Assembly (NCBI RefSeq): GCF_004011695.2
Contig: NC_082415.1
Span: 1,674,001 to 1,738,000 of the forward strand
Reading direction: 5' to 3'
Source of the DNA: Ascochyta rabiei
Lineage: Eukaryota; Ascomycota; Dothideomycetes; Pleosporales; Didymellaceae
DNA: 64,000 bases
Position numbers and translations under genes: made by a program. The notes under the pieces were generated by a model. It made no database searches. It had not been told where the DNA came from and saw nothing but the letters and a program-made list of their open reading frames with translations. Shown here in pieces: positions 58,290 through 64,000 of this stretch (position 1 is the stretch's first letter; each line of letters starts with the position of its first letter).

Positions 58290-59470
58290 GGCAGCAGCAC
58301 TTCTAAAGAAACATCTCTACCTTAAATTTATTAGCAATAGTGTTATACAGCAGCATATAATCCCTTAAGAACACCCTCTTAGCTATATTAATAAACATAC
58401 AGCTCCTGCTATAGAACCGCAGGTTAGTAACCCTATCCTACACTATCTCCCACGCCTAGTAGGTAGTTGCTAGACTAACGCCTAGCTCTTCTATGTAGGT
58501 AAGCTTTGTGTTCTTAGCATTTATAAAGAGCGTAGCACCCTTAAAACAACTTAGGCCTAGGTCCTTAGTAATTCTCTCTAGGACAGACGTCTACAGCCTA
58601 TTAAGGTGTTTAGCCTACAGCGTAAACGTTAGGATCTGCTCTTATAAGCTGTTCTTGTTCTACAGAGCCTCTTTAGATATTATAGTAATATCTATAGCAG
58701 CAATGTCCTCTAAGTAAGGGTAGTACTTAATTCTAGCAGCTAGCACTAGCTTATTTAGCGCAGGGAGCAGCACTGCGTCTAGCTAGAGCTGCTAGTCTTA
58801 CTTACTAAGGAAGTTACTAAACTTATATAAGGACCTAAGATAAAGCTTAGAGAAGAAGACGTATATAAGTAGTAACTAGATACTGCCTATAATAGCGCTA
58901 AAGTAGTAGTATAGGATCTTGTATAGTAGGAGTATTATAGTTATTAGCTTGTTATAAGCGTTATATACCCTAATAGTTAGGCTAAAGTATATATTAGTGT
59001 TTAGATTAAGGGTAGTATACGCCTAGGAGTACTACTTAATCCCCTACTGTGTAAATGCTAGGCTGCTAGGAAAGTAACACACGCTGTCTATGTTAAACAT
59101 TTCATTAATACTGCAATCTTTATTACTGCTGTTGTAGTACTGCTTTAGGCACAGGCTGTAGGGCAGGTTCTTATTGCCTGTACCAGCGTCCTTAGGGCAG
59201 GCGTCTAGGCTTATGCCCTTAAATGCAGCCTTTAAGTCAAGTCCTTTAGGCAGCGGAGACTGTTTTACTATTATCTTAGGGTTGTTAATAACGTCTAGAA
59301 GCAGTCTGCCCCTGTTATGCACTCTAGTAAGGAGGCGTGTTATCTGCTTAAGACCCTTATAGATAGAGTGCACATCTAGCTGCTTATAGTGCGCGTAGTA
59401 ATTTAACTCTACCTTCTTATACTCTTTATATATACAGCCTTAGAAGTTCTATAGTTACCTTATAAGCTTA
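58290..59470 (-). pseudogene. Decayed gene of unknown family
   Basis: The minus strand keeps a 109-codon open segment at 59044-59373 (HSIYKGLKQITRLLTRVHNR, INNPKIIVKQSPLPKGLDLK, AAFKGISLDACPKDAGTGNK). It continues to about 58290 with only RIP-type stops (LNLNTNIYFSLTIRVYNAYN, IAAIDITIISKEAL, EELGVSLATTY, SRSCMFINIAKRVFLRDYML). About 390 residues in all. There are no reverse transcriptase, integrase or transposase motifs. Several Cys and a hydrophobic middle part are seen. It may be a host multigene family member hit by RIP or a transposon accessory gene. I cannot name it. Confidence 0.5.
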
Positions 59471-59510
59471 TACGCTCTTTACTCTATAGGTAGTATTACG
59501 CTGGCAAAAG

Positions 59511-59685
59511 GGTAGGGGGTACCCTGGGGTTAGGTAGGGGTTAGGTACAGTCCGCACGGACGTTAGGTAGGGGTAGGGTAGGGGTAGGGTCCACATAAGG
59601 TAGGGGTAGGGTAGGGTCTGCACAGACGTTAGGTAGGGGTAGGGCAGGGTAGGGTTTAGGGTAGGGTCTGTAGGGAAGAGGTAGG
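59511..59685 (+). repeat. Interstitial telomere-like GTAGGG/TTAGGG-variant array
   Basis: About 175 bp of degenerate G-rich repeats (GGTAGGGGTAGGGTAGGG, TTAGGTAGGGG, TTTAGGGTAGGG). They are interrupted by two GTCYGCACRGACGTTAGG-like spacers. The fungal telomere unit is TTAGGG, so this is telomere-like but not canonical. It separates the RIP-decayed block from the less mutated right side. The minus-strand Pro/Leu frame at 59541-59795 is an artefact of the repeat. Confidence 0.85.
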
Positions 59686-59699
59686 CCTAAGTAGGGCCT

Positions 59700-60634
59700 A
59701 TAGGTGTCGGCGTGTAACTCTTTAACTAAAGCAGTTATTGCAAAACTTTGTACTGCAGAAATGTAGAGCGAAAGAAGCGCTTTTAAACGGTCCATATACC
59801 AGTAGGTTTGGCGTTAATACATCTTTTAAGTTAAAATTAATAAACAGTGACACAAACAGTGTAAACGGGCAGAGGAGAAGACAGGGTAGACACTTAGCTG
59901 TAAGATAGCAGCAAGCAGGTTAGCGTTAAGGCAGAGATAGATTTAGAGGGGAGACGCAGGTTAGAGTTAGGGTTACCCGTATTAAAGGGAAGTAGTCGAC
60001 AGCACTGGAAAGGAAGCAGAGGCCCCGATAGAGAGTAGATAACAAAACATCAGCAAACACAGAGGCCTTAAGCCCAGATCCCGTTAGCCGCTAGCTGTTA
60101 GCTGTTGTTATCCGTTACGGCAGTTCGTAACGAAGAATTGGGTTAACAGCCCCGTTAAAGCAAAGAAGTTTATGAAACTTTGAATTAAGAAGTTTAATTC
60201 AGGAAAAGTTGAGATTAAGGAAAGGTGAATGAAGGAGCAAGACAATCAAAGGAAAGTGGAGAAAGCAGAGAGTTGGGTTGTAAGAGAAAAAAAGAGAGAA
60301 GCGGTAAAGAACGCGGTGGGCCCGTAAGAAGCTGTCAAGAGAGAGGAAGGAGGGGAGGGCGGCGGGCCTGTGGATGTGCCCCCGGTGCGTAGCGACTGAA
60401 TCCGCGCATTGAGTGCACGGACACGGTACCGAACGCCATCAACACTAGCTTTCAATACGAAACAACTACTAAATATGCAAAAAATTAGATATGTGGTTAA
60501 TAGGATTTGTGCATTGCGCAGTAGCATGCATTACGCGCATAGGCACAGGTACCCTTAAAAGATACACAAAGTCATTTGTCACAGCGTTGAGCTAGAACGC
60601 TACCGAGACGGGAGATGTTAACGTGCGTCCTAAT
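59700..60634. other. Transition region without a convincing gene
   Basis: TAG/CTA excess falls off here and GC rises (notably 60290-60430). A 93-codon minus-strand frame at 60246-60527 starts with a hydrophobic stretch and is Ser/Pro-rich later, but nothing else supports it as a gene. No repeats or RNA motifs recognised. Confidence 0.4.
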
Positions 60635-61848
60635 AATTGTAAACATGCGCCCCAATAAGCATATGTAAGTTAGATCCAGCCAAAAGGCAGCTAGGGACCC
60701 TAGTACACACGTATTATATAGTATTATTTCTAAAAATAGATGCGCGCAAGTCTTTGTTTACCTAGTGATTGCAACTTTTATATTCCTAGATGCATGTAGG
60801 TGTAGGCAAGTGGTTTTAAACGCAATTATGAATAGATTTTTATCTATTAACCGCCTTTTGTATATATTTGACTGCCCCGCCCACGCAAAGCCACGCGCTG
60901 GCACCGCAAATCAGAAGCTATCACCGTAGCTAGCTGCGTTGTTTATGGTGTTGTACGTTATCTCTAGAGTTAATGCGAGTGCTATAAGTCTCCTCACTGT
61001 CCTCCTTGTCACCCAACGCGTTACCAAGGCCCTGTTTACTTTTGCTGATTTGTGCGCCAATACGGTAAAAACTCGATTCTCTGGCTGCAAGCTAACAGCG
61101 GGTAGTTTAGTAGGGCCGAGGTGGAGTAGATGTTGACGAATAGGAGCCCCTAGGTGCGCTTAGACTAATATTAGAAACCTGCTAAACTACTTGTTAGCGT
61201 GTACCACTAAATTTGTTTACTTTTTCTCTGCAACGTGTCTTAATTGTAAACATGCGCCCTAATAAGCATATGTAAGTTAGATCCAGCTAAAAGGCAGCTA
61301 GGGACCCTAGTACACACGTATTATATAGTATTATTTCTAAAAATAGATGCGCGCAAGTCTTTGTTTACCTAGTGATTGCAACTTTTATATTCCTAGATGC
61401 ATGTAGGTGTAGGCAAGTGGTTTTGAACGTAATTATGAATAGATTTTTATCTATTAACCGCCTTTTGTATATATTTGACTGCCCTGCCCACGCAAAGCCA
61501 CGCGCTCGCACCGCAAATCAGAAGCTATTACTGTAGCTAGCTGCGTTGTTTATGGTGTTGTACGTTATCTCTAGAGTTAATGCGAGTGCTATAAGTCTCC
61601 TCACTGTCCTCCTTGTCACCCAACGCGTTACTAAGGCCCTGTTTACTTTTGCCGATTTGTGCGCCAATACGGTAAAAACTCGATTCTCTGGCTGCAAGCT
61701 AACAGCGGGTAGTTTAGTAGGGCCGAGGTGGAGTAGATGTTGACGAATAGGAGCCCCTAGGTGCGCTTAGACTAATATTAGAAACCTGCTAAACTACTTG
61801 TTAGCGTGTACCACTAAATTTGTTTACTTTTTCTCTGCAACGTGTCTT
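60635..61848 (+). repeat. 607-bp direct tandem duplication
   Basis: Unit 1 is 60635-61241, unit 2 is 61242-61848. The two differ at only about ten positions, nearly all C/T (for example CCCCAATAAG versus CCCTAATAAG). Each contains an identical 65-codon frame (60939-61136 and 61546-61743, MFMVLYVISRVNASAISLL...), conserved by the recent duplication and not in itself evidence of a gene. Confidence 0.95.
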
Positions 61849-62403
61849 ACCCACCCAGTTTAACAGATTATTAGGGCATTAACGTAGTTATAGCTGATTT
61901 AGTTTACAAACGCTAAGAAAATTACTAATCTATTCTATTACACACTGCCTAGTTAGGTACAGTGCTAAATTGGCACGTACCACTCTTACAAACAATAATC
62001 TTAAAAAAATAATTAAAAACAAATATTTGCTGCTGTAACAAAGGTGTACGCATTATTTAGGAAGCGTAGGGATTACAGGTTATGCAAAATTGTAGGGCGC
62101 CCTACCTAATGTTGCATTACGCGTTATCTAAATTATCTAGGCTATGCCGCCCCCTGTTAGCTTGCGGCCAGAGAATCGATTTTTACGGTATCTGTGTTGG
62201 GTAGCTATGCGCGGCGTCAAAACCAGACAGGGTAAAAAACGCAGAAGAACGCACAAAATTAGGAAAAAAACACCGCGATTGTACCTTAGTGTTGCTGCTG
62301 GTTTAATCATAATTTCTTGGTGAACAGATAGCGTACCCAGGTACTCCGCACGCATGGTACAGTATATAAAATCATCATCAAACCCTGTAACGCTTGGCAA
62401 TAA
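61849..62403. other. Intergenic stretch with an inverted partial copy of the 607-bp unit
   Basis: At about 62150-62192 the minus strand carries CGATTCTCTGGCCGCAAGCT flanked by GTAAAAA and AACAG. This matches the end of each 607-bp unit (CGATTCTCTGGCTGCAAGCT) in opposite orientation. An 87-codon minus-strand frame (62137-62400) spans it, without further support. The rest is AT-rich, with no gene seen. Confidence 0.5.
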
Positions 62404-62803
62404 TGAGTATGGGATCCCAACACCGTGTGCGGTGTAATATTAAAGATGGATAGCTCACTGTGTAGCTACCAATCATGTGGGCTCTCAACACCATGTACGG
62501 GGTGAAGAGTGCTAATACCAGGGTAGTGAATAGACCGTGGTCAAGTCCTAGCCTTTTTGACGTACACGCACAAGCCGCCGAGGAAGAGCTCTTCTATTTC
62601 GCTCTTCGTGGGTATACCAAGTGCTAATATGCCACGCAAATGGTATAAAGAGCAAGAGAAACCACCGCTTCATGTGTCAAATCCAACTACCTTGACCATC
62701 TTTAGTCCATCTATAGATCTCTACGCCCAAGGCAAGATATCCAGAATACTATCCAGCAGTGCCGCTATAATTTGCTGACCGCCTAAAGGCTCCAACCAGA
62801 AAT
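62404..62803 (+). promoter_or_regulatory. Upstream region of the secreted-protein gene
   Basis: Holds two imperfect direct repeats of about 29 bp (62408-62436 and 62478-62506, sharing CAACACC.TGT.CGG.GTG). ACCAATCATG near 62468 is a CCAAT-type box. TGGTATAAAGAG near 62640 is the best TATA-like element, about 160 bp before the ATG. A 73-codon frame at 62557-62778 has no features of a protein and probably lies in the promoter or leader. Confidence 0.4.
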
Positions 62804-63406
62804 ATGCTTTCCTCAACCCTTTTTCTCCTCTGGGCTACGTTTCTACAATGCGTAGTTGGAATGGAAATGAAGCGGCAACAGCGAACTGTAATGACTGGCT
62901 CCGGAACCCTCGGAGGCACATTCTACTACAACTTCAATGGGCCAAACGGAGAATTGTGTCACGCCGAGGTGCTGTTCCGCATCGCACCCGGAAACGGACA
63001 GCCCTCGTTCCGTGTTAATGAAGTCTGGTGTAACACGCGACTTGGCCATACCTTCCTCCGTGGTGCTGTAGGCTATTCGGCAGTCCTGGACAGGGGACAA
63101 GGACGTCTTCCCTCTTTCCAGGTAATCGAACTAGGCATCAACATCCCTAACCAAGCCCTTGTTATGGCACAGGGTCTGTATCGATTCAACGGTGCGCAGC
63201 CTAGAATAAACGCAAGCGTGGATCGCTGGACGCCGAATCGGTTTACTTTCAATGCTTTTCGACTGGGGTTTTTAAACCCCCGTCAAGGCGCTCATTGTTT
63301 GGCTGATGCGAGTGGTACCATTTGCGACGGGAGTAGCAAAAGGGATCCTCAGGGAGGCTTTGCTCACGGTGTTGACCGGTTTTGCTACGCAACATGCCCG
63401 AGGTAG
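62804..63406 (+). CDS. Small secreted cysteine-containing protein, effector candidate
   Basis: Intact 200-codon gene without introns, TAG stop. Residues 1-19 (MLSSTLFLLWATFLQCVVG) form a signal peptide with a hydrophobic core and a small residue at the likely cleavage site. The mature part of about 180 residues has six Cys, at about 53, 76, 165, 171, 194 and 198, enough for three disulfides. It is rich in Gly, Asn, Phe and Arg, suggesting a compact beta-rich secreted fold. I know no family by sight. It is the only gene in the window free of RIP damage, has balanced codon use, and sits at the edge of the transposon block 560 bp from another pogo-family end. Size, secretion signal, Cys content and location are what is seen in effectors of plant-associated ascomycetes, but host and role are inference. 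Several overlapping frames on both strands are shadows. Confidence 0.85.
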   Translation: MLSSTLFLLWATFLQCVVGMEMKRQQRTVMTGSGTLGGTFYYNFNGPNGELCHAEVLFRIAPGNGQPSFRVNEVWCNTRLGHTFLRGAVGYSAVLDRGQGRLPSFQVIELGINIPNQALVMAQGLYRFNGAQPRINASVDRWTPNRFTFNAFRLGFLNPRQGAHCLADASGTICDGSSKRDPQGGFAHGVDRFCYATCPR

Positions 63407-63968
63407 GCAGAGGAGTTGTTGGTGAGAAGTTTGGGCCGGGACCAAGTCAACATTAACAAGGAACAATTCGGCTTGAGTGGTTGAGTGGCAACTACGAGAG
63501 GCGCAAATAGCAACAAAGGCTCCTGTGCTGTACTCAACGACCCACCGGAGTCTGATGTTCCTCTTTCCCTAAATCTGTTTGCTATTTGTTTTCGCCGCAA
63601 CTATTTACTGTCTGACTTTGCCAATCGCTGTTACTATCTGCTCTTACCGCAACGGTCCTCTGTCTGTTACTACCAAAAATATTTATTTAGCAAAGAAACT
63701 TGCATGACAAGGTTATTGCCAATGATTACGTGCCAAATTACTAGTGTGATGGTACTCAATGTCCGGCCCTCGCAACGGAACAACATATCTCTTAGTATTC
63801 ACTAATCTTCCTTTTGTTAACTTCTGTAGTACTCTTAATTTAGTCTTGTAATAGAAATGGCATTAGTAGGTACACTCTGGTGTTTAGGTTAAATCTCTAA
63901 GTTATATTGTTAATATAGATAGGTATTGTGTCAATGTGAAATTGTCCTAAGTCTTTCGTAACGAATTA
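63407..63968. other. Downstream region of the secreted-protein gene
   Basis: Presumed 3' UTR and intergenic DNA, with little RIP signature. A 106-codon plus-strand frame (63485-63805) has no signal peptide, domain or codon pattern to support it. No poly(A) signal can be chosen with confidence. The last 150 bases become AT-rich. Confidence 0.45.
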
Positions 63969-64000
63969 ACGTACTCCACGGGTGAGCGGATCAAACGGGT
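63969..64000. mobile_element. Terminal repeat of another pogo-family element, cut by the window end
   Basis: ACGTACTCCACGGGTGAGCG followed by GATCAAACGGGT is identical in its first 20 bases to the left end of the pogo element at 46095. It is preceded by TA at 63967-63968. The body lies to the right of the window; whether it is a full element or a MITE cannot be told. Confidence 0.88.

Noticed and set aside
58508..58717. 69-codon plus-strand frame
   Set aside because: Complement of the longer minus-strand decayed gene at 58290-59470.
59541..59795. Pro/Leu-rich minus-strand frame
   Set aside because: Product of the telomere-like GTAGGG repeat; no further coding evidence.
60939..61743. Two identical 65-codon frames with a hydrophobic start, possible small secreted proteins
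   Set aside because: Identity follows from the 607-bp duplication; there are no Cys pattern, promoter or codon signals, and the second hydrophobic stretch is weak.
62843..63600. Minus-strand frames overlapping the secreted-protein gene
   Set aside because: Shadows of the GC-balanced plus-strand gene, whose signal peptide and Cys pattern make it the real one.
63485..63805. 106-codon frame downstream of the secreted-protein gene
   Set aside because: Starts 80 bp after the stop of a real gene, with no domain or signal; most likely 3' UTR or intergenic.

Overview
The window looks like a subtelomere-like, transposon-packed compartment of a filamentous ascomycete. It contains Ty3/gypsy and Ty1/copia LTR retrotransposons, Tad-like LINEs, and Fot1/pogo elements. 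Nearly all coding remnants have stops at positions where the family has Gln or Trp (CAG/CAA to TAG/TAA, TGG to TAG), plus His-to-Tyr and Asp-to-Asn changes at catalytic sites. This is the mark of repeat-induced point mutation (RIP, mainly CpA to TpA). Because of it, almost every reading frame before about 60 kb is a relic, and I annotate these as pseudogenes by reading through RIP-type stops. No rRNA, tRNA or CRISPR was seen.

Layout. 1-4251: minus-strand gypsy 'D' (gag-pol plus one LTR). 4252-6840 and 27539 to about 29500: gypsy 'B', split by copia 1. 6841-27538: copia 1 with exact 5-bp target duplications, itself carrying gypsy 'A1' (9336-16632) and gypsy 'C' (17321-25507), each with its own LTR pair and exact 5-bp duplication. 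About 29751-34235: copia 2, carrying a 434-bp foldback MITE. About 35330-49165: minus-strand copia 3, broken by a LINE 3' stub with a microsatellite and tandem repeats, by a 7.6-kb LINE with an 18-bp target duplication, and by a pogo element (46095-47957). 49171-56408: gypsy 'A2', second copy of A1 in the opposite orientation. 56409-58283: a second LINE fragment. 58290-59470: a decayed gene of unknown family. 59511-59685: telomere-like GTAGGG repeats. 60635-61848: a 607-bp tandem duplication. The RIP signature fades here, and at 62804-63406 lies the one convincing intact gene, a 200-aa secreted protein with six cysteines in its mature part (effector-like). The window ends inside the terminal repeat of another pogo-family element.

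The most interesting result is that three different gypsy families (A in two copies, B, C) each carry an extra gene on the strand opposite to gag-pol, between the end of pol and the 3' LTR and convergent with pol. In A the gene has three short introns whose removal keeps one frame across four exons (about 274 codons). In B, excising copia 1 and one target-site copy restores the frame. In C one 41-45-nt intron links two protein-like exons. This looks like a recurrent, RIP-decayed class of antisense accessory genes in fungal gypsy elements.

Domain calls come from reading translations by eye. Boundaries given as round numbers are approximate.
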